Origin: Alphaproteobacteria bacterium
Lineage (GTDB): Bacteria > Pseudomonadota > Alphaproteobacteria > CAAHEQ01 > UBA3637
DNA length: 39,884 nucleotides
Direction: 5' to 3'
NCBI GenBank assembly: GCA_015062385.1
Contig: SUUT01000013.1
Span: 1 to 39,884 of the forward strand
The position numbers and the translations under genes are program-made. Numbering within the stretch: the first letter of the stretch is position 1; each line of letters begins with the position of its first letter. The notes beneath the pieces are model-generated. The model did no database searches. It was not told the origin of the DNA and saw only the letters and a list, made by a program, of their open reading frames with translations. Shown here in pieces: positions 16,188 through 25,374 of this stretch.

Positions 16188-16832
16188 TTATTTTGCAGAT
16201 AATTTTTCTAAATAACCGGAAAGTGTTTGTAAGTCCGTAAAAGAAGCATCCGGTTTGATTTCATTAAATTCCGCACTAGTCGGATCGGTCCAAACGAGTA
16301 GCCCTATTCCGTTTGTATAATTGTGTCCCATTGTGATATCGGCTTTTCCATCACCGATACTGATAATTTGTTCGGCATCGAAACCGGCGATTGCCGAATC
16401 AGTAAATGATTTTGATGGTTTGTCACACGGGGTATCTTCGGCCCCGATAATACGATCAAAATAAGAATCAATATTTAATGTGTGGGCTTCATTACGCAAA
16501 ATACTGCCGGCTTTATTACTAGCTAAAATATTAATATAACCCAATGATTTTGCTTTTTCCAATGCATCAATGGCATAAGATTTTAAGGTAATTTCAGCAG
16601 CACTTTGAGCATAAGCTTTTAAATAAACAGCCCGTGCTTCACCTGCTTTTTCATCTCCGACTAAATCTTTTATCAAATTACGACCGGACGTATTCATTGC
16701 CGCTTTTGCTTCTTCTTTTGTCCAAGAAGGGAGTCCGTAAGTATGACGCATAACATTTTGTGCCGATAAAATAGCATTAAATGTATCTACTAATGTATTA
16801 TCCCAATCCCATAAAATAATTTTTTGTGTCAT
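16188..16832 (-). CDS. HAD-family phosphatase (phosphoglycolate phosphatase-like)
   Basis: 214 residues. Motif I is DWDNTLVDTF with nucleophile D9 and acid/base D11, followed by an alpha-helical cap. Motif II is ILASNK near residue 110, motif III is K139-like in CDKPSKSF, and motif IV is SIGDGKADITM near 160. It is a C1-cap Had-like hydrolase of the Gph/YjjG type that removes phosphate from small metabolites; the substrate is unknown. An AAAGGAG Shine-Dalgarno lies before the ATG. It is monocistronic, flanked by intergenic spaces and divergent from the HPt gene. Confidence 0.85.
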   Translation of the reverse strand: MTQKIILWDWDNTLVDTFNAILSAQNVMRHTYGLPSWTKEEAKAAMNTSGRNLIKDLVGDEKAGEARAVYLKAYAQSAAEITLKSYAIDALEKAKSLGYINILASNKAGSILRNEAHTLNIDSYFDRIIGAEDTPCDKPSKSFTDSAIAGFDAEQIISIGDGKADITMGHNYTNGIGLLVWTDPTSAEFNEIKPDASFTDLQTLSGYLEKLSAK

Positions 16833-17025
16833 TATGAACTCCTTTTGTTAAATTAATTTTTATATGTATATTGTACAGGCAATATCTTAAAAATGGGTTA
16901 AAAAAAGGAAAGAAGATACATTTTTGTTAGGGGAATGGCATTTTTGATTTGTTTTGGAGATACTATATAAAAAAGACTGGTAATGTTTTTGATTTTTTGA
17001 TATATTGAAAAAAAGGATTAAGAAA

Positions 17026-17481
17026 ATGACACAAAATAAAGAAATTCCAGCGATTTTTCAGTCGGTTCAGAATCAAACGATGAATGATGTAGATGCTTTA
17101 TCGAAAGGGGCAGATGATGTTATTACTCGTTTGAGAGATGAGTATGTTCGGGCGACGGAAGATAATATTGGTAGTTTAGAACGTTTATTAAATGATATTC
17201 CGACAATGGACTCTGTAAATCAAGAGCGAGTACTAAAAGAGGAGTTTTTTCGAATGGCTCATGATATAAAAGGGCAAGGAAGTACATTTGGTTATCCGCT
17301 TTTGACGGATTTGGGATCGGATATTTGTGAACGTATCCGGAATCGATCGACATGGACGAATGATGATTTTGCTGTTTTTAAACAAGATATTGTCGATATG
17401 AAATATGTTTTATCACTTCCACCGGATTCGGAAAACGACAATTTAAAAAATATCGCAGAACGGTTGAAAGAGGGAAAATAA
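17026..17481 (+). CDS. Stand-alone histidine phosphotransfer (HPt) protein
   Basis: Start placed at 17026 after AAAAGGATTAAGAAA; an upstream in-frame TTG at 17005 is unlikely. 151 residues, predicted helical. The HPt motif is MAHDIKGQGSTFGYPLLTDLG, with H79 as phosphoacceptor and the conserved K and G following it. HPt proteins shuttle phosphate between receiver domains in phosphorelays. It lies one base before the response regulator gene and heads an HPt-regulator-kinase operon. No hybrid kinase is nearby, so its phosphodonor is either the adjacent system or another one elsewhere. Confidence 0.8.
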   Translation: MTQNKEIPAIFQSVQNQTMNDVDALSKGADDVITRLRDEYVRATEDNIGSLERLLNDIPTMDSVNQERVLKEEFFRMAHDIKGQGSTFGYPLLTDLGSDICERIRNRSTWTNDDFAVFKQDIVDMKYVLSLPPDSENDNLKNIAERLKEGK

Positions 17482-17482
17482 A

Positions 17483-18157
17483 ATGCCGAAATCACATTTG
17501 CTTGTTATTGATGATGATACCCGTTTAAGACGATTGTTAAAACGTTATTTAACGGAAAATAATTTTCAGATTTCAGAAGCGGCAAATGCACAGGAAACAA
17601 AGGAATTGTTAACATTATTTCAATTTGATTTGTTAGTCATGGATGTTATGATGCCGGGGCAAAACGGAATGGATTTAACACGGGAATTGCGTGACAATGG
17701 TGTTGATACGCCGATTTTGATGTTAACGGCTATGGGCGATATTGATAATCGTATTTCAGGCTTGGAAGCTGGGGCGGATGATTATTTGCCAAAACCTTTT
17801 GAACCGAAAGAACTATTGCTCCGGATTAATAACATTTTAAAACGACGTCAACAAATTAATGTTTCTTCAGAAATTTATTTTGGAGATTGTCGGTATAATA
17901 CTAAAACAGGACATTTATTTTTAAATGAGACACCGGTTTTATTAACAAGTGCTGAACAGGATTTGCTGAAAATATTGGTTGCTCGTGCGGGGGAAATACT
18001 GACACGAGAAGAATTAACTCAGTTAATCGGAACGGATAATGAACGAGCTGTGGATGTTCAAATTACCCGATTACGTAAAAAAATTGAAACAGATATTAAA
18101 AAGCCCCTCTGTATTCAAACTGTTCGTGGACAAGGATATATGTTGGTGTTAAAGTGA
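17483..18157 (+). CDS. OmpR-family response regulator
   Basis: 224 residues. The receiver has an acidic pocket DDD at 10-12, phosphoacceptor D54 in LLVMDVMMPG, T/S near 82 (LTAM) and K104 in YLPKPFEP. The winged-helix DNA-binding domain starts near residue 130, with TSAEQDLLKILV, REELTQLI, RAVDVQITRLRKKIE and the wing VRGQGYML. It is a transcription factor activated by the kinase encoded next. The stop overlaps the kinase ATG (TGATG). Confidence 0.95.
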   Translation: MPKSHLLVIDDDTRLRRLLKRYLTENNFQISEAANAQETKELLTLFQFDLLVMDVMMPGQNGMDLTRELRDNGVDTPILMLTAMGDIDNRISGLEAGADDYLPKPFEPKELLLRINNILKRRQQINVSSEIYFGDCRYNTKTGHLFLNETPVLLTSAEQDLLKILVARAGEILTREELTQLIGTDNERAVDVQITRLRKKIETDIKKPLCIQTVRGQGYMLVLK

Positions 18158-19542
18158 TGGTTCAGAAAACTTTTTTTACTAAAATGAAACAATGTGTTTT
18201 TCGTTTTGCAAAGTTTATTACGAAACAGATTAAATTTCGGATTATTCCGAAAAGTTTATTGTACCGTTTTGTTCTTATTATTCTGTTACCACTTATTTTA
18301 TTGCAAACAATTTTATTTGTATTTTTTTATGAGCGTCATTGGAATACGGTTAGTCGGCGATTAGCATTGGATATTTCGGGAGAAATTCAAACGATAGCAG
18401 ATTATATTGTTCATCAAAACCCAACAATGCCTGAAATAGATTTGTTCTTGAAAAAAGTACAGTCTAATTTGTGGTTAGATGTTTCTTTTATTCCTAATGC
18501 TCGATTGGAACAACAGAATGTTGTTTATGAGGGATCTGTTTTTCATTTGGCGAGTGCTTTGTTAGCTTTAACATATCCGGTCGATATGAAAGAATTGTCT
18601 AATCAAAGCCAACAAATCAGCTTGCAATTATCAAATGGGGTTTTAAAAACAATTGTACCTCGTAAACGCTTTTTTAGTTCAACCGTCCATGTTTTTGTTA
18701 TTTGGATGATTGGATCTTCGATTTTGTTGTTTTGGATTGCGTTTTTGTTTATGAAAAATCAAATTCGTTCTATTGAACGCTTGTCAAAAGCTTCAGAATT
18801 GTTTGGAACAGGTCATGATGTTTCTTTTAAACCGAGTGGGGCAACAGAAGTTCGTCAGGCCGGTTATTCTTTTATTTTGATGAAAAACCGTATTCAAAAA
18901 TATTTAAGTGAGCGAACAACAATGCTTGCCGGTGTTTCTCATGATTTACGAACGCCTCTAACACGAATGAAATTGCAATTATCCATGATGCCATCTGATG
19001 AAACAACGCAGGACTTATTGGCTGATGTTTCTGAAATGGAACAAATGTTAAACGGATATTTGGCTTTTGCACGAGGAGAAGGAAAAGAAGTTCCACAGCC
19101 GATAAATTTAGATGAGCTTGTTTTGCAGATTGTTGAAAAACAGAGAAAATTAGGGCAGAAAATTAATTTTCATTTTGAGGAAAATATTTGTATATCCGGT
19201 CGATTGGGTGAAATCAGTCGGGCTATTACTAATATTTTAACAAATGCACATCGTTACGCAAAAAGAACTTCTGTTTCATTGGGCATACGAGAGAAAATGG
19301 CACGTATTGTTATTGATGATAACGGTCCGGGGATTCCGCAAAATAAACAGCAAGAGGTTTTTAAAGCATTTTATCGGTTGGATGCTTCTCGAAACAAAGC
19401 AACAGGTGGTGTTGGATTGGGAATGACAATTACACGTGATATTGTTCTGTCACATGGTGGAGATGTTTCTTTATCAAAAAGCCCGTTGGGCGGATTAAGA
19501 GTTATTTTGGACTTTCCGATATTAGTTGCAGATGAGCTTTAA
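18157..19542 (+). CDS. EnvZ-like sensor histidine kinase with HAMP domain
   Basis: The ATG at 18157 overlaps the regulator's stop; a GTG one codon earlier is also possible. 461 residues. TM1 spans ~36-58, the periplasmic region ~60-175 and TM2 ~178-199, followed by HAMP (~200-250). HisKA contains H262 in GVSHDLRTPL. The N box is ITNILTNAHRYAK, and the G boxes are DDNGPGIP and GGVGLGMTITRD. The domain plan matches EnvZ-like kinases that phosphorylate an OmpR-type regulator, here the neighbouring protein. The signal sensed cannot be read from the sequence. Confidence 0.92.
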   Translation: MVQKTFFTKMKQCVFRFAKFITKQIKFRIIPKSLLYRFVLIILLPLILLQTILFVFFYERHWNTVSRRLALDISGEIQTIADYIVHQNPTMPEIDLFLKKVQSNLWLDVSFIPNARLEQQNVVYEGSVFHLASALLALTYPVDMKELSNQSQQISLQLSNGVLKTIVPRKRFFSSTVHVFVIWMIGSSILLFWIAFLFMKNQIRSIERLSKASELFGTGHDVSFKPSGATEVRQAGYSFILMKNRIQKYLSERTTMLAGVSHDLRTPLTRMKLQLSMMPSDETTQDLLADVSEMEQMLNGYLAFARGEGKEVPQPINLDELVLQIVEKQRKLGQKINFHFEENICISGRLGEISRAITNILTNAHRYAKRTSVSLGIREKMARIVIDDNGPGIPQNKQQEVFKAFYRLDASRNKATGGVGLGMTITRDIVLSHGGDVSLSKSPLGGLRVILDFPILVADEL

Positions 19543-19644
19543 ATATTATTTTTGATAGGGTAAATATTTGGCAGATTAAAAGAAGTTTGTTGAGATATAG
19601 CAACTGTATATTGGTATTGAAAAATATGGATGTGTTTCAGGTGT

Positions 19645-19680
19645 AAAAAAAATCCACATGATGCCATGTGGATTTTTTTG
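19645..19680. terminator. Bidirectional terminator between convergent genes
   Basis: Perfect 10-bp stem AATCCACATG/CATGTGGATT (19651-19660 and 19665-19674), with A-run before and T-run after. It can serve the kinase operon (plus) and the VirB2-like gene (minus). Confidence 0.85.
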
Positions 19681-19691
19681 AAAGTATTTTT

Positions 19692-20036
19692 TTATTGCAT
19701 ACTGTCTTGGTAAAATTCTTCTGTACCACTCCAAGTTGCATCTTCTGTAGAAGCATCTTTTGTGACGTAGTTCACAACAGCACCGGCCAAGGCGACAATA
19801 GCCAAACCGCAAGCTAATGCGGCTAACCATGGCCACTTAATTTTTCCGAAAATAGCTGCCCAACCTAAACCGATTAAGCCGAAACCACCGACAATAAAGA
19901 TGATGTTACGAACATTGGTAAACACCCCAACTAAACGACCTGTGATTTGACTAAAGACATCTGCCCACACGTCTGTCGCTGTAAATGCCACGGCAATTAC
20001 AAGCATGTAAACAAAAAATCTAATGTATTTATTCAT
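19692..20036 (-). CDS. VirB2/TrbC-like small pilin candidate
   Basis: 114 residues. An N-terminal signal peptide (residues 1-25, likely cleavage after VWA) is followed by two hydrophobic helices: NIIFIVGGFGLIGLGWAAIF (~44-63) and WLAALACGLAIVALAGAVVN (~70-90). A short basic loop (GKIKWP) lies between them, and the tail is polar. Size, signal and two-helix layout match VirB2/TrbC conjugation-type pilins, although no other type IV secretion genes lie in the window. It has its own promoter and terminator and strong AAAGGAG. It diverges from the type IVb pilus operon. It could instead be a small inner-membrane protein of unrelated function. Confidence 0.65.
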   Translation of the reverse strand: MNKYIRFFVYMLVIAVAFTATDVWADVFSQITGRLVGVFTNVRNIIFIVGGFGLIGLGWAAIFGKIKWPWLAALACGLAIVALAGAVVNYVTKDASTEDATWSGTEEFYQDSMQ

Positions 20037-20087
20037 GAGAATACTCCTTTAATATGCATATTATAAGACTTCTTACGTCTCCTCAAT

Positions 20088-20116
20088 AGTATAAAACAAA
20101 ATTTTTCATTTGTCTA
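20088..20116 (-). promoter_or_regulatory. Sigma70-like promoter of the VirB2-like gene
   Basis: On the minus strand TAGACA (20116-20111) and TATACT (20093-20088) with 17-bp spacing, about 50 nt upstream of the ATG. Confidence 0.6.
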
Positions 20117-20249
20117 GCAATTTTTTTGCTTGCAACTTCTTGCTCAAAGTTGTAATATGAAGCATATTCTGTTAGGTGTATCGCTTATTTTGAGCTTTTT
20201 GCCTGATGGTGGATGTAAAAAAGATTATAAAATTCAATAGGATGGAAGA

Positions 20250-21341
20250 ATGTTTCTGCAAAAAACACTTTTAACGACAACATTAGGCTTTCTTGTGGGC
20301 TTTTCGGTAATTTCTGATTCTGTTTCAGCAAATGCTGCTGTGGAATCGGGAAAAAATGTAAAAAAAATGACCGTTGCTGATGTTTCTGCAGAAGAAATTT
20401 TAAAAATTAACGGCGATACAAAAAAAGAAATGACTGATTTGCGGGCACAAGAGGAAAAAATGCCGACAATTACGGCAGAAGGCGATTTTGTTGTGCCGAC
20501 TTATTTGTTGCAAGCTCCGCCATCTGCTTCCGAAGTGGTTGTGCCGGATACATCTAAAAATAATTCTTTGAAAATTCAAACAGAACACATCCAAACAAAT
20601 ACAAAAACTGTACGTAATTTGCCGGTTGTTAAAATTACGCAAACAGAATTGACCCCTGTTGCCGAACAAATGGCTATTGAACGATTTTTGACGGGTAAAA
20701 CGACAAAAACAACAAAAATGTACAAAGAAGCACTGGCCCGTCAAAATAAAAATAAGTTAAAAGATAAAAATGAAATGGCGGATCTTGATGTTGACGATAT
20801 TGTTGAGCAAGATGGAGTTGTTCAGGATAAAGTACAAAAGAAGAAGTTATTGTTGCCGTTGCAACCTGCTCGTGAGGCGGTTGAATTGGAAGAAGATTTG
20901 TCAGATGTAAAACCAATATACAAAGTTATATCCTCTACAATGGCAGATAAAGTATTATCAGAGGCTCGTGAGCAAACGGAAAACGGATTGTTGATGCCAC
21001 ATGATATTAAAGTTAGTTTTTATCCTAATTCCACGGAGTTTTCAGGACAAACCATAAAATGGATTAAGGCTTTTTCTTTGCGAGCATTAAATGATCCGAG
21101 ATACATTGTTAATGTGCGTTTAAGTCGAGAAAATCCGACTATTCAGCAAAAACGTTTGTTTGTTATTCAGCGATTGTTGAAAAATAGTGGATTATCCACG
21201 CATCAAATTGCGGTTGATTATGTGGATAGACCGACGGATAGTTTGGTTTTGCGTATGGTTGAGAAGCAAGAAGATGTTGAAGTGCGTCAAGTTCAGATGA
21301 AAAATGGAAAAGTTAAAGAAAATAAAACGATTAATTGGTAA
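20250..21341 (+). CDS. Exported protein with OmpA-like C-terminal domain, first gene of the pilus operon
   Basis: 363 residues. A signal peptide spans residues 1-~28 (cleavage near SANA). A long polar, Lys/Glu-rich, probably extended region follows. From about residue 245 there is an OmpA/peptidoglycan-binding-like pattern: IKVSFYPNSTEFSGQ, then ALNDPRYIVNVRLS, then QQKRLFVIQRLLKNSGLS. This matches the beta-alpha-beta-alpha layout with a Q-x-x-R helix. It probably sits in the periplasm and ties the pilus apparatus to the cell wall. The next gene starts 39 bp later on the same strand, so it is likely co-transcribed. The OmpA assignment is by pattern only. Confidence 0.65.
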   Translation: MFLQKTLLTTTLGFLVGFSVISDSVSANAAVESGKNVKKMTVADVSAEEILKINGDTKKEMTDLRAQEEKMPTITAEGDFVVPTYLLQAPPSASEVVVPDTSKNNSLKIQTEHIQTNTKTVRNLPVVKITQTELTPVAEQMAIERFLTGKTTKTTKMYKEALARQNKNKLKDKNEMADLDVDDIVEQDGVVQDKVQKKKLLLPLQPAREAVELEEDLSDVKPIYKVISSTMADKVLSEAREQTENGLLMPHDIKVSFYPNSTEFSGQTIKWIKAFSLRALNDPRYIVNVRLSRENPTIQQKRLFVIQRLLKNSGLSTHQIAVDYVDRPTDSLVLRMVEKQEDVEVRQVQMKNGKVKENKTINW

Positions 21342-21380
21342 AATGTTTCCGTTCGGGAAGAGAACAACAAAGGAGTCAGA

Positions 21381-22397
21381 ATGAAGCAACAGTTATTAAA
21401 AAATACAATTATCGCCGGTGTAATGACGTGTGCATTTGGGATGATAAGTGCCTGTACCTCTTTGGGGGATTCGGAAGATACAGTTTTGGTATCTGAAAAA
21501 TCAACGGCAAAAGCAACACAAACAGTTTGTACGGCAGAAAATCAGGGGAATTGTATTGTGACATATGAAGAACCGGATTTGAATTTGGCTCAGGCTTACT
21601 CCGGTTATGCGGTCAGTACAAATGCTTCTTATCAGGCGGGGGCGGTTCCAATGGCTTTATCTGCACCGGCTTCCCAAAGTGGTATGTCTGTTAAAGAACG
21701 GATGCGTCAGAAAGAATTGGCACAACAACGGGCAGATTTGGCATTACAGCCGGTTCAAAGTGGAGATATTGTTTGTGCCGGAGCAGATTGTGCGAATGCT
21801 TTATTTAAAACAGAAATAGAAAAAACAATACATACAAAAATGATTGAAGAGGGGCAAAGTAATTCTGTTTATGTTGCGGCACAAACTGGTTCGGTTGCTC
21901 AAAAAGTACCGGCATCTCAAAATGATGCTTCTTCTGTAATGGCAAAAGGAGCAACAGGGGTTCCGGTTGTTGGGGTAGCTCAAACGGGAGGTGTTCAGTC
22001 AAATGTTTTATCTGGTGAAAAAGCGGTATCAGCGGTTACACAGAGTGCAGTTGAAAACAAAGCAGAAGCTGTATCGGAAAAAACAGAAACAAAGATGACA
22101 TCTTTAAAAGCAAAAATTGCATTTGGGGAAGAAGTGCATGATTGGGAAGCTCCGGCGGGAGAAACGTTGCGGACATTGCTTATGCAGTGGGGGGAAGCTT
22201 CCGGTTGGACGGTTGTTTGGAAAATGGATCGGGATTATAATTTAGAAGCAGGTGTCGTTTTCCGTGGAAAGTTTACAGAAGTTGCTGCTGCTTTTATCCG
22301 TTCATTTGCTCGGGCAACACCGGCACCGATTGGTACGTTCTATAAAGGGAACAGAGTTTTGGTAATTAACACGCAGGAGAATGATAATGCTGACTAA
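21381..22397 (+). CDS. TcpQ-domain lipoprotein (PilL-like) of a type IVb pilus
   Basis: 338 residues. A lipoprotein signal ends with the lipobox ISAC (Cys25). The central region is low-complexity Gln/Ala/Ser/Val-rich. The C-terminal ~85 residues match the TcpQ/PilL C-terminal domain: VHDWEAPAGETLRTLLMQWGEASGW, a TVVWK strand, an acidic NLEAGVVFRGKF segment, AAAFIRSFA and a final RVLVIN strand (longest motif shortened here: HDWEAPAGETLR). TcpQ helps the secretin reach or stay in the outer membrane in Vibrio TCP and R64 pili. It overlaps pilN by 11 bp, so the two are co-translated. Confidence 0.82.
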   Translation: MKQQLLKNTIIAGVMTCAFGMISACTSLGDSEDTVLVSEKSTAKATQTVCTAENQGNCIVTYEEPDLNLAQAYSGYAVSTNASYQAGAVPMALSAPASQSGMSVKERMRQKELAQQRADLALQPVQSGDIVCAGADCANALFKTEIEKTIHTKMIEEGQSNSVYVAAQTGSVAQKVPASQNDASSVMAKGATGVPVVGVAQTGGVQSNVLSGEKAVSAVTQSAVENKAEAVSEKTETKMTSLKAKIAFGEEVHDWEAPAGETLRTLLMQWGEASGWTVVWKMDRDYNLEAGVVFRGKFTEVAAAFIRSFARATPAPIGTFYKGNRVLVINTQENDNAD

Positions 22398-24036
22398 ATC
22401 AATTAAATTAAGTCTTACGGGGATTTTAATGGCGGCAACTTTTATGTTGAATGCTTGTAATGAATATGTTGCCAGAACAAATGAAAAAATCGAAACAACA
22501 TTGGAACGGGTGGAAGAGCATTTGCAACAATCTCAAATTCCTGATTTGCCGGCTCCGGTTGATACGGTGCGTACCAAAAATGATATTTGGTTGGGAACGG
22601 AAAGTGTAAAAATTTCCGAAGGAGATGCTTTGCCGGCTATGTTTGAAGATAATGACTCTATTACATTATCTATTGCTGAAGAAACAACTTTGCCGACATT
22701 GGCGCAGGAAATTACGGATATGACCGGTATTACGGTTAGATTGGATAATTTAAAAGCAGAAGATGCCATTCCGACCGAAACGGTTCCGTTTAACTATACG
22801 GGTAAATTGAGTGGTTTATTGAATTATGCTTCTAATCGGTATGGTGTATGGTGGAGATATAAATCCGGCATTATTACCTTTTACACAAAAGAAACACGTG
22901 TGTTCAATATTTATGCTTTACCGACTGAAACATCAATCAATGCTTCATTAAGCGGGGCAACAATGGGAGAAGGGGGCGGAAGTTCCAGTTCATCGTTGTC
23001 ATCTTCTGCAAATTTGGCTCTTTGGGATAATATAGAGCAAGGTTTGGAACAAGTTGTGGGAGAAAACGGCAAGTTATCATTTAGCCGAGTTGCTGGTACA
23101 GTAACAGTGACGGGTAGTCCGTTTGTTATTCGTGAAGCAGCAGATTGGATTGCAAAGTTTAATGAAAAATTGTCTCGTCAAGTTGCAATTTCTGTAAAAG
23201 TATTGTCTGTTTCTGTTTCAAATGCAGATAATTATGGTTTGGATTTAACGGGGATTTTTACAAACAAAACAATTCAGGCAAATTATACAAGTCCATTTAC
23301 AATTGGGGCAACAGGTAGTGCAGGAGCTGCTGCCGGTATGCTTTCTATGACATTATTAAAACCGAGTTCTAAATGGAAAGATTCAAATGCTGTTATTCAA
23401 GCTTTCTCCTCACAAGGAAAAACGTCTTTGGTAACATCTGCCAGTGTGACTACATTAAACAATAAAGTTGCACCAATTCAAATTACAACACAACAAAACT
23501 ATGTGAAAGAAACAAATGTATCTACATCAGGTACAGGTTCAGATAGAAGTGTTGATACTGATATGGAAACAGATACATTGAATTATGGGTTTATGTTGGA
23601 GGTTTTACCAAGAATTTTAGATCATGGTCGATTAATCGTATTGTTCTCCATGAACTTAACTGATTTACTTTCATTAGAAACTTTCTCATCTGACGGTTCA
23701 AGTTCTGAAGACGGTGCAGAAGCATCTGATTCAAGTGACAGTTCCGATACTGAAAGTGAAAGTGGAGATAAAGAAACAACAGTTGTTCAATTGCCAAAAA
23801 TGCAAACACGTGGTTTTGTTCAGGAAATTGCAATGCGTTCCGGTTCCACATTGGTTTTAACCGGATTTGAACAAGTTAAAAATAACATAACAACCGGCGG
23901 TATTGGCAAGGCAAAAATGGGTTTGCTTGGTGGACAGGCATACAGTGACAATACCCGTGATGTAATGGTGATTTTATTAACGCCGGAAGTTTTGGAATCT
24001 CCGTTGTCACCGGAATCACGTATGCGAGATTTTTAA
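22387..24036 (+). CDS. pilN: PilN-family type IVb pilus secretin (outer-membrane lipoprotein)
   Basis: Start chosen at 22387 because AGGAG at 22375-22379 is correctly spaced for it and too close to the in-frame ATG at 22381. 549 residues with lipobox LNAC. An N-terminal helical region is followed by an STN/N0-like domain (TLPTLAQEITDMTGI near 100) and a second N domain near residue 230 (SRVAGTVTVTGSPF). The C-terminal secretin domain spans ~270-540, including SASVTTLNNKVAPIQ, LEVLPRILDHGRL and LPKMQTRGFVQEI. A Ser/Asp-rich loop interrupts it near 440. PilN forms the gated outer-membrane ring through which the thin pilus passes (R64 PilN, BfpB, TcpC family). Confidence 0.93.
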   Translation: MLTKSIKLSLTGILMAATFMLNACNEYVARTNEKIETTLERVEEHLQQSQIPDLPAPVDTVRTKNDIWLGTESVKISEGDALPAMFEDNDSITLSIAEETTLPTLAQEITDMTGITVRLDNLKAEDAIPTETVPFNYTGKLSGLLNYASNRYGVWWRYKSGIITFYTKETRVFNIYALPTETSINASLSGATMGEGGGSSSSSLSSSANLALWDNIEQGLEQVVGENGKLSFSRVAGTVTVTGSPFVIREAADWIAKFNEKLSRQVAISVKVLSVSVSNADNYGLDLTGIFTNKTIQANYTSPFTIGATGSAGAAAGMLSMTLLKPSSKWKDSNAVIQAFSSQGKTSLVTSASVTTLNNKVAPIQITTQQNYVKETNVSTSGTGSDRSVDTDMETDTLNYGFMLEVLPRILDHGRLIVLFSMNLTDLLSLETFSSDGSSSEDGAEASDSSDSSDTESESGDKETTVVQLPKMQTRGFVQEIAMRSGSTLVLTGFEQVKNNITTGGIGKAKMGLLGGQAYSDNTRDVMVILLTPEVLESPLSPESRMRDF

Positions 24037-24048
24037 GGAGTTCTTCAT

Positions 24049-25374
24049 ATGGCTGAAGGGATAGAAAATCAAATGAATACGGTGGGCGGATATGATCCGA
24101 ATCAAAATGGATCTATTACCATCAATCGGCGAGAATATGCAGTTGGATTGTTATGGCAACCTTTGCAAAACTCCGATGAACCGTTTTCAGAAATTCGTGA
24201 AGCAATAGACAGTGATCCTGAGGCAGATTTATATTGCTTGCGTTCAACGTCAACGCCACAATATGGTATTGGTAAAAAAAGCATGAAGCATCGGGCAGGG
24301 GAGCCGTCTGCTGCTGCTGCTGTTGCTTCTGCATTGAGTGAATATACATCTGTTGCCGCAGTTTTTCCCGTGCCGGAAGGTTGGTGGCTTGTTGCTATTC
24401 GAAATGATTTAATCTTATCGGAAGAAGATGTTTTATATACATCTGAACAGGATGCCCAAAATAAGTATTATTCATTAATGTCTTTACCGGATTGGGATTT
24501 AAAAATTGCTCCGGAAAGTTGGGCAATTGATAAGTCACGGCAAATTTCTTTAGAGACATTATTGAAAAAAGCTGGTGCCAAAGTTGTTTTAGAAGAGTTA
24601 GGAGCAGTAAAGAAAACACAAATTTTAACATTTATTGCGTTGGGATTTGTTGGTCTTATCTTCTTTTTACTTTATCTAGTTTCTTCTTTATGGAAGTCGG
24701 CATTTACGGAAGAAAAAATTGAAGCTGTTGCCATTCCGGAGGTTATTCAGCCTGTTGAACCTGTTCCTGAAAAGCCAAAACCTTGGGAAAAAGTTCCTAA
24801 AATGGATGTGTTTTTGCACAAATGTTGGAACAATGCTTATCAATTGACAAGTTTAACCATTCCTGGTTGGCAAATTGGACAGATTAATTGTAATTTGCAG
24901 GGTTTAACGACCGGTTGGTCTAAATCATGGAATAGTGCCGGACGGATTGCTTGGTTAAAAGCTGCTTTGAATGAGTACAAAATGTCTCGAGTAAATGTTC
25001 AATTAAATCAAGATGGAACCTCAGCAACCGGACAATTATCATTTACAGATATACCGATGGTTGCTTCCGTTCCGACAATTGAAGAAAGTCAACTGTGGGA
25101 TGAATTGACGGATATTCGTCAAGCAACCAACATTCAATTGAATTTTTCAAGACAAACAGTTATGGACCCGCCGAATAATCCGGATGGAACACGTCCACCC
25201 AATCAACAGGAATATGTATTTTTTCAGTTTTCAATTTCGTCGCCGTATTCACCATTTGAATGGTTGACGTTCTTTGAAAAGTTTCCAGGTTTGGAATTAA
25301 CATCAATCAACTTTAATCCGGGGTTGGATGCTCAGGATAAATGGAAATATGAGGGGAGAATTTATGCAAAATAA
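24049..25374 (+). CDS. pilO: PilO type IVb pilus accessory protein
   Basis: 441 residues with AAGGAG before the ATG. The N-terminal domain (~1-180) matches PilO of the R64 family: INRREYAVGLLW, DLYCLRS, then VFPVPEGWWLVAIR and a PDWDLKIAPESWAI block. One transmembrane helix (ILTFIALGFVGLIFFLLYLV, ~192-211) is followed by a periplasmic domain rich in Trp. PilO is an inner-membrane bitopic component linking the cytoplasmic ATPase platform to the secretin. It lies 12 bp after pilN and overlaps pilP by 11 bp. Confidence 0.9.
   Translation: MAEGIENQMNTVGGYDPNQNGSITINRREYAVGLLWQPLQNSDEPFSEIREAIDSDPEADLYCLRSTSTPQYGIGKKSMKHRAGEPSAAAAVASALSEYTSVAAVFPVPEGWWLVAIRNDLILSEEDVLYTSEQDAQNKYYSLMSLPDWDLKIAPESWAIDKSRQISLETLLKKAGAKVVLEELGAVKKTQILTFIALGFVGLIFFLLYLVSSLWKSAFTEEKIEAVAIPEVIQPVEPVPEKPKPWEKVPKMDVFLHKCWNNAYQLTSLTIPGWQIGQINCNLQGLTTGWSKSWNSAGRIAWLKAALNEYKMSRVNVQLNQDGTSATGQLSFTDIPMVASVPTIEESQLWDELTDIRQATNIQLNFSRQTVMDPPNNPDGTRPPNQQEYVFFQFSISSPYSPFEWLTFFEKFPGLELTSINFNPGLDAQDKWKYEGRIYAK

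Noticed and set aside
18038-19542. TGA or other codon reassignment
   Set aside because: TGA ends several genes at the expected place (for example at 3619-3621 and 18155-18157) and Trp is encoded by TGG, so the standard bacterial code applies.
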